Positions 1-8,305 of a DNA stretch of 64,000 bases are shown one piece after another (within the stretch, counting starts at the first letter, position 1; the number at the start of each line of letters is the position of its first letter). The notes below the pieces were generated by a model. It was given only the letters and a program-made list of their open reading frames with translations, had not been told where the DNA came from and searched no databases. Source of the stretch: Gammaproteobacteria bacterium (GTDB taxonomy: Bacteria > Pseudomonadota > Gammaproteobacteria > HyVt-429); contig JAADGI010000007.1 in the NCBI GenBank assembly GCA_013152415.1, positions 40,704 through 104,703 of the forward strand. The letters run 5' to 3'. Both the position numbers and the translations under genes were made by a program.

Positions 1-1
1 G

Positions 2-187
2 GGGCGCGAACCGACTCACGCCTATGCCGAGTCCGGCTGGGTCTCTGCAGACGGTGACGAAGTGCTGCTAACCGGTAATGTGCGAGTCATTCGAGGCAAG
101 GGACGATCCGGTGGTGGCGCCAGCGTCATGACCAGCAACAAACTGCGGCTTCGCCTGAAAAAGGGCACATTCAAAAAAGAGTCCTGA
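2..187 (+). CDS. lptC: LptC, C-terminal fragment (LPS export)
   Basis: The window opens inside this gene; 61 codons remain before TGA at 185-187. The fragment reads as a beta-strand-rich tail (VLLTGNVRVIRG, then SNKLRLRLKKGTF), which resembles the end of LptC, the bitopic inner-membrane protein that passes lipopolysaccharide from LptB2FG to LptA. The assignment rests mainly on position: lptA and lptB follow directly on the same strand in the usual lptC-lptA-lptB-rpoN order. The N-terminal membrane anchor lies outside the window and cannot be checked. Confidence 0.82.
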   Translation, partial: GREPTHAYAESGWVSADGDEVLLTGNVRVIRGKGRSGGGASVMTSNKLRLRLKKGTFKKES

Positions 188-241
188 TACACTTCGTTAT
201 ATCACTCGACCAATACCTACCAAAACTTACGATAGCCCCCT

Positions 242-796
242 ATGTCAGCCACTACAGCTCACCGTCGCCTTATACTGCTTATCAGTAGTCTAATGTTTTT
301 GGCCGCCCCATCCGCATCGGCCCTGAAATCAGACAAAAACCAGGCGGCCATCGTCGACGCCGATGACATCGAGATGGACTTCAATACCGGCGATCGAATT
401 TACACCGGCAATGTTAGCGTACGCCAGGGCAGCCTGCGCCTGTATAGCGACAAACTTGTCGTCAAATTCAAGGACGATGCCCTGCAAAGCGCAGTGGCCT
501 ATGGTAAACCGGCACGATTTCAACAGCGCCCGGATGGCAAAGACGAAGATGTAAAAGGTAAGGCCCTGCGCATCGTTCTGGACGAAATCAACAACAAGAT
601 TCACCTCTACAACAAGGCTGAGGTCACTCAGGGCCACAACACCATCAAGAGCAAAGAGATTCACTATGATATGTCGACCAGCCGGGTCATCGTCAAAGGC
701 GCTGCGAAGAGCCCATCCGGCGGCACAAGCTCCGGTGGCCGGGCACGCCTCATCATCCGACCCAAAGGCTCTACAACTGGCGGCAGCACACCGTGA
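242..796 (+). CDS. lptA: LptA, periplasmic LPS transport bridge
   Basis: The 184-residue product has a cleavable signal peptide (hydrophobic [18 protein letters not shown], residues 10-27) followed by an OstA-type beta-jellyroll: [20 protein letters not shown], then repeated strands ending near residue 155. LptA monomers stack head to tail and carry lipopolysaccharide across the periplasm from LptC to LptD. The last 30 residues are Ser/Gly/Thr-rich and probably unstructured. The gene ends in TGA overlapping the GTG start of lptB, so the two are translationally coupled. Length and domain are normal for the family. Confidence 0.95.
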   Translation: MSATTAHRRLILLISSLMFLAAPSASALKSDKNQAAIVDADDIEMDFNTGDRIYTGNVSVRQGSLRLYSDKLVVKFKDDALQSAVAYGKPARFQQRPDGKDEDVKGKALRIVLDEINNKIHLYNKAEVTQGHNTIKSKEIHYDMSTSRVIVKGAAKSPSGGTSSGGRARLIIRPKGSTTGGSTP

Positions 797-1518
797 GCAC
801 CCTGAAAACCCGGAACCTGAGTAAATCCTATAGGGGTTTAAAGGTCGTCAACAATGTTGATATTGTGATCAACAGCGGCGAGGTAGTGGGCCTGCTGGGT
901 CCCAATGGGGCCGGTAAGACCACCTGCTTCTATATGGTAGTGGGCCTGGTGCCACGGGATGGGGGTGAGATCTGGTTGGACAATGCCGATATCACCCATT
1001 TACCCATGCATGAGCGGGCCCGGCTGGGTATCGGCTATCTACCCCAGGAACCCTCTATCTTCCGTAAACTCTCCGTAGAAGATAACATTATGGCGGTACT
1101 CCAGGCGGTACCGGACCTGAGTAAGGCCGACCGTGAAAATCGCCTGGAGACCCTGCTGGAGGAGTTCGGTGTTACCCACAAGCGCAGCACCCTGGGCATC
1201 AGCCTCTCAGGGGGCGAACGCCGCCGGGTCGAGATTGCCCGAGCCCTGGCCCTGGAACCCTTTTTCATTATGCTGGATGAACCCTTTGCGGGTATTGACC
1301 CCAAATCTGTTGTGGACATCCAGCACATTATTTCCCATTTACGCAATATGGGAATCGGTGTCCTCATTACCGATCACAATGTACGCGAGACCCTGGGAAT
1401 TTGTGACCGTGCCTATATCATGAGCGAAGGACAGGTGATTGCCTCCGGCTTGCCGGACGAGATTTTGGAGCATGAAGAAGTCCGTGAAGTCTATCTTGGT
1501 ACCAACTTCAGATTGTAG
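793..1518 (+). CDS. lptB: LptB, ATPase of the LPS export ABC transporter
   Basis: The 241-residue ABC ATPase starts with GTG inside the lptA stop. Visible motifs are Walker [10 protein letters not shown] (about residues 36-44), the Q-loop in YLPQEPSIF, the signature LSGGERRR (about 138), Walker [13 protein letters not shown] and the switch histidine in ITDHNVRET. The [12 protein letters not shown] segment and the [18 protein letters not shown] tail are typical of LptB rather than of amino-acid transporters. It powers extraction of lipopolysaccharide from the inner membrane together with LptF and LptG, which are not in the window. Confidence 0.97.
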   Translation: MSTLKTRNLSKSYRGLKVVNNVDIVINSGEVVGLLGPNGAGKTTCFYMVVGLVPRDGGEIWLDNADITHLPMHERARLGIGYLPQEPSIFRKLSVEDNIMAVLQAVPDLSKADRENRLETLLEEFGVTHKRSTLGISLSGGERRRVEIARALALEPFFIMLDEPFAGIDPKSVVDIQHIISHLRNMGIGVLITDHNVRETLGICDRAYIMSEGQVIASGLPDEILEHEEVREVYLGTNFRL

Positions 1519-1692
1519 CGCCCGGTTTGGATGACTTTTTGACAAAAAAATGTTGAACTTTTTGCTCACGATTGGCGGCAACGCCCCAATTTTAATTAGG
1601 TTAGATAAAAGCACCCAAAGGGGCTATGCTGTTAGTATGAAGGCGGTGATCGGAGTGTCTGCGAATTTTTCGATCACTAACAGTTATTAAAG

Positions 1693-3165
1693 ATGAGGCA
1701 ATCCCTAGAATTAAAACTGGGTCAACGTCTGACCATGACCCCACAGTTACAGCAGGCCATCCGCCTGCTGCAATTGTCGGCAGTGGAATTGCAGTCGGAG
1801 ATTCAAGAGGCCCTGGAGGCCAACCCCCTGCTGGAGGAAAACGAAGAGGCCGCCAAGGCCTCCGAGACCGACCCCCCCGGCAACGGTGAGGATACCGGCC
1901 CTGATAATGGCGACACCGCCGATCTGAATTTAGACCAAGCAACCCCAAATAACGACGCCGCCGGGGATGGTACTGACGACTGGGACCCACCCAGCTATGA
2001 GTATCCCGTTGCCCCTGGTGGTAGCCGGGGCACTCAGGGCAACAACAACTTTGAGGTAGATGCCCGTACCAGTTCACCACTCACCTTGCATGACCATCTA
2101 AATTGGCAGATGCGGATGCTCTCCTTTTCAAACAGTGACCTCTCTATCGCCCAAACACTTATCGATTCCATTGGTCCTGATGGTTACCTTAGTTGCTCGA
2201 CGGAAGAGATCTGCCAAACATTGCTGCCCGATATTGAAGCGGAACCTGAAGAAGTATCGGCGGTACTTCATCAAATTCAGAACTTTGACCCTGTGGGCGT
2301 AGGGGCCCGTGATGTGGGCGAGTGTCTTGGCCTGCAATTGCGTCAATTTAAAGCTGACACCCCTGGATTGGAGTCGGCACGCATTATTGCCGAACAACAC
2401 CTCAAACTCCTCGCCAGCCGAGACTTTAACCAGCTACGTCGAGTCACAAAGCTCAGCCAGGCAGAACTGCAACTTGCCGTGCAGCTTATTCAAAGCCTCA
2501 ACCCCCGGCCTGGCAGCACCATACAACCGTCCCAGGCCGCCTATATAGTCCCCGATGTTATTGTACGCAGACGTAAGGGCCAGTGGGTGGCAGAACTGAG
2601 TGACGACGTATACCCACGCATCCGTGTCAATCGTGTTTATGAAAACATGATTCAACGGGGAAGCGACAGTCAAGACAATAAGTATTTGCAAGAACACCTT
2701 CAGGAGGCGCGCTGGTTCTTAAAAAGCCTGCGCAATCGTCATGACACCCTGCTTAAGGTGGCGCGTGCGATCGTGGATCGTCAGCGGGACTATTTTGAAC
2801 ACGGTGAAGAGGCTATGAAGCCCTTGGTGTTACACGACATCGCCGAGATTCTGGGTATGCACGAATCCACCATCTCCCGTGTGACGACCCAAAAGTATAT
2901 GCTGACACCTCGGGGCATACTCGAGCTAAAGTACTTCTTTTCCAGCCATGTCAGCACGACCGATGGCGGCACCCGCTCGGCAACTGCCATTCGATCCATG
3001 ATCAAAAAGTTAATTGATTCAGAACCCACCATGAAGCCGATTAGCGATAGCAAAATCGTGGGGCTACTGGAAGAAGAAGGTGTTCAAGTGGCGCGTCGTA
3101 CCATTGCCAAGTACCGTGAGCACATGAATATCCCACCATCGAATCAGCGCAAGACCCTTGTCTAA
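1693..3165 (+). CDS. rpoN: RNA polymerase sigma-54 factor
   Basis: The 490-residue protein has the three sigma-54 regions. Region I is the Gln/Leu-rich activator-interacting segment (LGQRLTMTPQLQQAIRLLQL, residues 9-28). An acidic, low-complexity region II spans about 45-120. The core-binding and DNA-binding regions follow, ending in the RpoN box ARRTIAKYRE near residue 471, which recognises the -24 element. It directs transcription that depends on AAA+ enhancer-binding proteins. The 174-bp gap after lptB probably carries its own promoter. The ptsN-hprK genes downstream match the known link between sigma-54 loci and the nitrogen PTS. Confidence 0.97.
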   Translation: MRQSLELKLGQRLTMTPQLQQAIRLLQLSAVELQSEIQEALEANPLLEENEEAAKASETDPPGNGEDTGPDNGDTADLNLDQATPNNDAAGDGTDDWDPPSYEYPVAPGGSRGTQGNNNFEVDARTSSPLTLHDHLNWQMRMLSFSNSDLSIAQTLIDSIGPDGYLSCSTEEICQTLLPDIEAEPEEVSAVLHQIQNFDPVGVGARDVGECLGLQLRQFKADTPGLESARIIAEQHLKLLASRDFNQLRRVTKLSQAELQLAVQLIQSLNPRPGSTIQPSQAAYIVPDVIVRRRKGQWVAELSDDVYPRIRVNRVYENMIQRGSDSQDNKYLQEHLQEARWFLKSLRNRHDTLLKVARAIVDRQRDYFEHGEEAMKPLVLHDIAEILGMHESTISRVTTQKYMLTPRGILELKYFFSSHVSTTDGGTRSATAIRSMIKKLIDSEPTMKPISDSKIVGLLEEEGVQVARRTIAKYREHMNIPPSNQRKTLV

Positions 3166-3186
3166 CTCAATGTACGGAGGAAATCG

Positions 3187-3513
3187 ATGCAATTGACAAT
3201 CAGCGGAAATAAAATCGAAATCACCCCCCCATTACGTGACTATGTATCCGACAAAATGGATCGGATCAACAGGCACTTCGACAGCGTAACCACCACCAAA
3301 GTCGTACTCCATGTGGAAAAGGAACGCCATCACGCAGAGGCCACCATAAACACCAAGGGTGCAACCCTGCATGCCAATGCCCAGGCACCTGATATGTATG
3401 CCGCCATTGACTCACTTACCGACAAACTGGACAGTCAGGTTCGCAAACACAAAGAAAAGACCACAAACCACCATCGTAACGGTGGCGCTCTCAAGGACCA
3501 ACAATTCCAATGA
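3187..3513 (+). CDS. hpf: Ribosome hibernation promoting factor, short form
   Basis: The 108-residue protein matches the HPF/YfiA fold: MQLTISGNKIEITPPLRDYV, then KMDRINRHFD, then a basic C-terminal helix with LDSQVRKHKEK. It binds the 30S decoding centre in stationary phase and promotes 100S dimers. It lacks the C-terminal dimerisation domain of long HPF, as expected in gammaproteobacteria. A strong Shine-Dalgarno (GGAGG at 3176-3180) lies seven bases before the ATG. The stop overlaps the ptsN start (ATGA), so the pair is co-translated, as at the rpoN loci of enterobacteria and pseudomonads. Confidence 0.94.
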   Translation: MQLTISGNKIEITPPLRDYVSDKMDRINRHFDSVTTTKVVLHVEKERHHAEATINTKGATLHANAQAPDMYAAIDSLTDKLDSQVRKHKEKTTNHHRNGGALKDQQFQ

Positions 3514-4034
3514 TACAAACACAATCCAGCGTTGCCGGTGAAGCCCATACCCCATCGGTGCCCGCGTTCAGTTTATCCAATATTCTCGACAAAGATCGAA
3601 TTGTGATCGACTCAAAGGTATCGAGTAAAAAACGATTGCTGGAGGGAGTCACGGACCTACTCACCCGTGGCTCCACACTGGACACGACTCGGGTATTCCA
3701 AATACTGACGGAGCGGGAACGTTTGGGTAGTACCGGCATCGGTGAAGGGGTGGCCATCCCCCATGGCCGGATTGATGGGCTCGACAAACCAGTAGGTGCA
3801 TTCATTAGCCTACGGGAACCGATCAACTTTGATGCCCAGGACCAACAGGCCGTCAATTTGGTGTTTGGCCTGTTGGTGCCAGAGGAAGCCACCTCTCAAC
3901 ACCTCGCCATCCTCGCCAAACTGGCGGGAATGTTTCGAGATGAGGCGTTACGCCGCTCCCTGGCTGCTATGAATGATGTCAACGAGGTATATAATCGGTT
4001 GATCCATTGGGATGGAACAACCGGCAATACTTGA
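3510..4034 (+). CDS. ptsN: EIIA-Ntr, nitrogen regulatory PTS protein
   Basis: The 174-residue protein has a PTS_EIIA_2 domain. The phospho-accepting histidine is in GEGVAIPHGR (residue 85), slightly later than in E. coli because of about 15 extra residues at the N-terminus. Phosphate normally arrives through EI-Ntr and NPr; here HPr and EI are encoded a few genes downstream and are the likely donors. Family targets include K+ transport and sensor kinases. It overlaps both hpf upstream and hprK downstream (TGATG), which implies tight co-expression. Confidence 0.95.
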   Translation: MIQTQSSVAGEAHTPSVPAFSLSNILDKDRIVIDSKVSSKKRLLEGVTDLLTRGSTLDTTRVFQILTERERLGSTGIGEGVAIPHGRIDGLDKPVGAFISLREPINFDAQDQQAVNLVFGLLVPEEATSQHLAILAKLAGMFRDEALRRSLAAMNDVNEVYNRLIHWDGTTGNT

Positions 4035-5026
4035 TGACATCGACACCCCAGCTCAGCGCCGAAACAATCTTCAATGCCTATGAGGAACTCCTCGGGCTCA
4101 CCTGGCTGGGTGGAAAAAATGGGCGTCATCGCCCCCTGGAGCAGGTCAACGCAAAGTACCCTGGGCTGGCCCTGGTAGGCCATCTCAGCCTGATCCACCC
4201 CAATCGAGTGCAAGTTCTGGGGAAAAATGAGCTCGCCTATATTGAGGATATGGGTCCTGAAGACAGACAGGACATCCTCAGAAAAATCTTCACTTCACAA
4301 TATTGCTCCGCCATTATCATCGCCGACAGCCTGACACCCCCTAGCGGCTTCATCGACAACGCCAATGCCCAGAATATGCCGCTGTTGGTGTCGACTGAAC
4401 CCAGCCCACGCCTGATTGATGCCCTGCAGTATTACCTGACGACGGCCATGGCCCAGCGGCTGACTGAACATGGCGTTTTTATGGAGGTCATGGGTATCGG
4501 CGTACTGCTGACTGGCGATGCCGGTGTAGGCAAAAGTGAAATAGCCCTCGAACTTCTTAGCCGCAATCATCGTCTTATCGCCGATGACGCCGTAGAACTA
4601 TCCCGTGTCAGCCCACAGCTTCTGGAGGGCCGCTGCCCGGAAGCATTACGCGATTTCATGGAAGTGCGTGGATTGGGTATCCTCGATGTACGCGCCATGT
4701 TCGGTGAGACCGCGACCAAACGTGCCAAATATCTACGCCTTATTGTCCGCCTGGAACAAATGGGGAAACAGGCCATGGCGCAACTGGATCGCCTTCAGGC
4801 CGAGACCCAGACACGGACTATATTGGGTATCCGTGTACCCGAGGTTATCATACCCATCGCCCCTGGGCGCAATCTGGCAGTATTAGTTGAAGCGGCGGTA
4901 CGCAACCATATCCAACATATGCGCGGCAAAAATGCACTGCACGACTTTATGGAACAACAACAATCCGTTATGCGTCGGAATGAAATACCCATCAATGATG
5001 TCACCACAGACCAACAAAAAGAATAA
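4034..5026 (+). CDS. hprK: HPr kinase/phosphorylase
   Basis: I placed the start at ATG 4034, overlapping the ptsN stop (TGATG), rather than at 4007; the product is then 330 residues. HprK motifs are present: the P-loop GDAGVGKSE, followed by HRLIADDAVEL, and the second signature MEVRGLGILDVRAMFG. The enzyme phosphorylates and dephosphorylates Ser46 of HPr, coupling PTS phosphorylation to energy state. The cognate HPr at 6294 keeps Ser46, so the circuit looks intact. HprK is common in Firmicutes and beta/alphaproteobacteria and present in a subset of gammaproteobacteria. Confidence 0.95.
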   Translation: MTSTPQLSAETIFNAYEELLGLTWLGGKNGRHRPLEQVNAKYPGLALVGHLSLIHPNRVQVLGKNELAYIEDMGPEDRQDILRKIFTSQYCSAIIIADSLTPPSGFIDNANAQNMPLLVSTEPSPRLIDALQYYLTTAMAQRLTEHGVFMEVMGIGVLLTGDAGVGKSEIALELLSRNHRLIADDAVELSRVSPQLLEGRCPEALRDFMEVRGLGILDVRAMFGETATKRAKYLRLIVRLEQMGKQAMAQLDRLQAETQTRTILGIRVPEVIIPIAPGRNLAVLVEAAVRNHIQHMRGKNALHDFMEQQQSVMRRNEIPINDVTTDQQKE

Positions 5027-5881
5027 GTGAACTTCTTTATAATCAGCGGTCTTTCCGGATCTGGAAAATCCATTGCCCTCAATGCCCTTGAGGACATGGG
5101 CTATTATTGTATCGACAACCTACCCGCCGTGTTATTACCGCACTTTGCACAGGAGTTACTGAGTGAATCATCCCTGAGTATTCACCATGCTGCGGTCAGT
5201 ATCGATTCCAGGAATCGATACTTCCTGGAATCGTTATCAGAAAATTTAAGGCAGATTGAGGCCTTGGGACTAAATTATAAGGTCATCTTTCTTGAAGCTG
5301 AAGAATCGACACTTATCAAACGCTTTAGTGAAACCCGGCGCAGGCATCCCCTAACCGATGCCACCACGCCACTGGTTGAAGGCATCCGACTGGAAAAAGA
5401 TTTGCTTACCCCCCTGTCCACAAAATCCACCAAACAGATCGACACCACGACCACTACGGCCCATGAATTACGGGGTATCGTCCGTGACTTCGCGGGAGGA
5501 ATGAGTAAGCAAGGCCTGTCTCTACTGTTTCAATCTTTTGGATTTAAACATGGCGCACCACTGGATGCCGATTTTGTATTTGATGTGCGCTGCCTGCCCA
5601 ACCCCTATTGGGAACCTGAGCTGCGATCCCTGACCGGTCAGGACCAGGCAGTCATAGACTACCTGGAAAAACAGCAACAGGTCCCGGCCATGATAAGGCA
5701 AATAGAACAATTCCTGACATCATGGCTACCCCATTTTGTCGCTGAACACCGCAGTTATATCACTGTTGCCATCGGCTGTACGGGGGGCCAGCACCGGTCT
5801 GTTTATATTGCCAGACAACTTACAGCTCACTTTGCGTCTCAACCCTATAACGTTCAAATCCGACACCGAGAGCTCTCATGA
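5027..5881 (+). CDS. rapZ: RapZ, P-loop RNase adaptor
   Basis: The 284-residue protein begins with GTG directly after the hprK stop. It has an N-terminal P-loop (SGLSGSGKS, about residues 7-15) and the family hallmark EDMGYYCIDNLP. The C-terminal half carries FDVRCLPNPY and the IGCTGGQHRSVY loop typical of RapZ. In enterobacteria RapZ guides RNase E to the sRNA GlmZ and senses glucosamine-6-phosphate; whether that circuit exists here is unknown. Its place between hprK and PTS genes is the usual one outside the enterics. The TGA overlaps the next ATG. Confidence 0.95.
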   Translation: MNFFIISGLSGSGKSIALNALEDMGYYCIDNLPAVLLPHFAQELLSESSLSIHHAAVSIDSRNRYFLESLSENLRQIEALGLNYKVIFLEAEESTLIKRFSETRRRHPLTDATTPLVEGIRLEKDLLTPLSTKSTKQIDTTTTTAHELRGIVRDFAGGMSKQGLSLLFQSFGFKHGAPLDADFVFDVRCLPNPYWEPELRSLTGQDQAVIDYLEKQQQVPAMIRQIEQFLTSWLPHFVAEHRSYITVAIGCTGGQHRSVYIARQLTAHFASQPYNVQIRHRELS

Positions 5882-6297
5882 TAGGTATTTTAATTTTGGC
5901 CCCCAAATCCATGGGCCAGGGCCTGGTAGAGGCCGCCACCCACATTCTGGGCGCAACCCCGCCTCAGATTGAACTGTTGGCGGTAAGCGATACCATCGAG
6001 ACACTCAAACACCTCCGCGTCGATGCCCAGGAGGCCATTTACAGGCTGGATACGGGTGAAGGAGTCATCATACTTGCCGATATTTTTGGCGCATCCCACA
6101 CCAATGAGGCCTGCAGGCTCCTTCAACCTGGTCGCGTCGATTTGGTCTCCGGGGTCAACCTGCCCATGTTGGTTCGAGCACTCAACCACCGCCAATTGCG
6201 CCTGGATGCACTCGTCACCAAAGCCAGCAGTGGCGGTAGAGACGGTATCGTCTGTGCCAGCCATCGCACCACCAACACAAACCCGGATGCCGCATGA
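5878..6297 (+). CDS. EIIA-Man-type PTS protein lacking the usual phospho-His
   Basis: The 139-residue protein fits the PTS EIIA fructose/mannose-specific domain: a hydrophobic first strand, GVIILADIFGASHTNEA in the middle and the conserved SGVNLPMLVRAL loop. In E. coli ManX the phosphorylated histidine is residue 10, in the motif GTHG. Here the same place reads LAPKSMG, with Lys at residue 10 and no histidine nearby; the next His is residue 22, on the following helix. Either phosphotransfer is lost or another residue serves. The gene overlaps rapZ and ptsH by four bases each. In related bacteria this gene accompanies HPr and EI without a permease and is thought to be regulatory. Confidence 0.85.
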   Translation: MIGILILAPKSMGQGLVEAATHILGATPPQIELLAVSDTIETLKHLRVDAQEAIYRLDTGEGVIILADIFGASHTNEACRLLQPGRVDLVSGVNLPMLVRALNHRQLRLDALVTKASSGGRDGIVCASHRTTNTNPDAA

Positions 6298-6563
6298 CTC
6301 GTACCAAACTTAAAATAATCAATAAGCTGGGGCTACACGCACGTGCAGCAGCTAAACTGGTGGCCACGGCCTCACAGTTTGAATGCACCATATTAATCGT
6401 GCACAACGACTCGGAAGTTAACGGGAAAAGTATCATGGGGATCATGATGCTCGCTGCCGGTATTGACTCCGAATTGGAGTTGATCACCCAAGGCACTGAT
6501 GAACAGGCAGCGGCCGACGCCATCAAGGCCCTGGTCGATGATCGCTTCGGCGAGGACGAATAG
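6294..6563 (+). CDS. ptsH: HPr phosphocarrier protein
   Basis: The 89-residue HPr has His15 in the active-site motif LGLHARAAAKL and Ser46 in NGKSIMGIMML, so it can take phosphate from EI at histidine and from HprK at serine. It passes phosphate to EIIA proteins. No EIIB or EIIC component is in the neighbourhood, which points to a signalling phosphorelay rather than sugar uptake. Its stop overlaps the GTG start of ptsI by one base (TAGTG). Confidence 0.97.
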   Translation: MTRTKLKIINKLGLHARAAAKLVATASQFECTILIVHNDSEVNGKSIMGIMMLAAGIDSELELITQGTDEQAAADAIKALVDDRFGEDE

Positions 6564-8302
6564 TGTTCGCCCTGTATGGCTCCGGGGTAGGTAAAGGCAT
6601 AGCCATCGGCAAGGCCTTCGTGTTACATCGCGATCAGGTCGAGATACCCGAATATGTACTTCCTAAATATTTGTTAGAAGAAGAAGTTGAGCGCTTCCAT
6701 CACGCGGTTCAACAGGCCCGCGAACAACTCACCGCGATCACTCAACATATCCCCGAAGGCGCCCCACCTGAGACAGCAGGATTTATGGATGCCCATTTAC
6801 TCATGCTTGAAGATCGCATGCTATTAGAGGCCACCATCAAGACCATTCGTGAAGAGCGATACAATGCAGAATGGGCACTGAAGGTACATAGCGACACCTT
6901 GATAGCCGTATTTGACAAAATGGAGGACCCCTATCTACGCAACAAAAAAATAGACATCCACCAAGTGGTGGATCGGGTGCAACGCAACCTATTGATGGTA
7001 CAGGATCAGGAACACGACCGTGTGCTGGATGGCCTGGATGGACACATAGTGGTTGCCAATGACCTCACCCCAGCAGATACCGTCATGCTAAAAAATCATC
7101 GCATCGGGGCATTTGTCACCAACCTGGGCAGCCCCATTTCCCATACTGCCATTTTGGCCCGTGGCCTGCGTATACCTGCAATAGTAGGTTTGCATGGTGC
7201 AGTACGTTACATCCGGGATGGCGACTCACTCATCATTGACGGTAAGCAAGGTTCGCTCATTATTGACCCGGACAACCGCTTGTTAAAGGAATTCCGCGCC
7301 CACAAACGCCAGATAGACCGTCTACGTGCAGAATTGCAAACACTAAAGTCCCGTTTGCCCGTTACTCAGGATGCCCAACAAATCGACTTGATGGCCAACA
7401 TCGAATTACCCGGTGACGTTAAAGCCGTCAAAAAAGTAGCTGCTGCGGGTGTAGGGCTCTATCGCACAGAGTATCTCTTCATGAACAAGGGTACTGTGCC
7501 CACAGAATCTGATCACTACAACGCCTATATCCGTGTCATTAAATCCATGGGCGACATGCCGATCACCATTCGTACCATGGACCTGGGTACCGATAAACAG
7601 GTCAACGGCATCACGGGGGCTGAAAACCAGGGCGTCAATCCAGCACTGGGTTTGCGTGCCATCAGGCTGTGCCTGCAGGACCCGCAGCTTTTTAAACCAC
7701 AACTACGGGCCATATTACGGGCCTCTGCCCATGGCAAGATCAGGCTCATGATACCCATGGTATCCAGCCTTGATGAACTCGATCAAACGCTCGATATCAT
7801 AGAAGAGAGCAAACGTGACCTCGACCGCAAACATCAAAAATACGATCCCAATTTACCCGTAGGGGGGATGATCGAGGTCCCCGCAGCGGCAATCTCAGCA
7901 GACCTGTTTGCAGAGCACCTGGATTTTCTCTCCATCGGCACCAACGACCTGATTCAATACACCCTGGCCATTGACCGTGTAGACGACACGGTCAACTATC
8001 TATACGACCCCCTGCACCCGTCCGTATTGCGACTCATCAAGATGACCATAGACGCCGGTAATAAGGCTCACATTCCCGTTGCCATGTGCGGCGAGATGGC
8101 AGGCGACACCACCTATACCCGTCTACTGCTTGGTATGGGTCTGCGCAATTTCAGCATGGATGCGGAAAATCTCCTCGAAATCAAAAAAATCATTATTGAC
8201 AGCAATAGTAATCGCCTTGCCACCCAGGCGGAACAAGTGCTGCAGGCAACGAGCAGCAATGAAGTGCACCGCTTGGTACATGAAATCAATCAGGGCGATT
8301 GA
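6563..8302 (+). CDS. ptsI: PTS enzyme I, phosphoenolpyruvate-protein phosphotransferase
   Basis: The 579-residue enzyme starts with GTG coupled to ptsH. Domain order is the HPr-binding alpha domain, the phosphohistidine domain with NLGSPISHTAILARG (His at about residue 194), and the C-terminal PEP-binding barrel with GLYRTEYLFM, GTNDLIQYTLAIDR and VAMCGEMAGD. It autophosphorylates from phosphoenolpyruvate and donates to HPr. It has no GAF domain, so it is ordinary EI rather than EI-Ntr; it probably feeds both the EIIA-Man homologue and EIIA-Ntr in this cluster. Confidence 0.97.
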   Translation: MFALYGSGVGKGIAIGKAFVLHRDQVEIPEYVLPKYLLEEEVERFHHAVQQAREQLTAITQHIPEGAPPETAGFMDAHLLMLEDRMLLEATIKTIREERYNAEWALKVHSDTLIAVFDKMEDPYLRNKKIDIHQVVDRVQRNLLMVQDQEHDRVLDGLDGHIVVANDLTPADTVMLKNHRIGAFVTNLGSPISHTAILARGLRIPAIVGLHGAVRYIRDGDSLIIDGKQGSLIIDPDNRLLKEFRAHKRQIDRLRAELQTLKSRLPVTQDAQQIDLMANIELPGDVKAVKKVAAAGVGLYRTEYLFMNKGTVPTESDHYNAYIRVIKSMGDMPITIRTMDLGTDKQVNGITGAENQGVNPALGLRAIRLCLQDPQLFKPQLRAILRASAHGKIRLMIPMVSSLDELDQTLDIIEESKRDLDRKHQKYDPNLPVGGMIEVPAAAISADLFAEHLDFLSIGTNDLIQYTLAIDRVDDTVNYLYDPLHPSVLRLIKMTIDAGNKAHIPVAMCGEMAGDTTYTRLLLGMGLRNFSMDAENLLEIKKIIIDSNSNRLATQAEQVLQATSSNEVHRLVHEINQGD

Positions 8303-8305
8303 CAG

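Noticed and set aside
1601..2080. 159-codon minus-strand frame over the rpoN start
   Set aside because: It is a shadow of the acidic rpoN region II; the composition (Gly/Arg/Pro) mirrors the sense codons.
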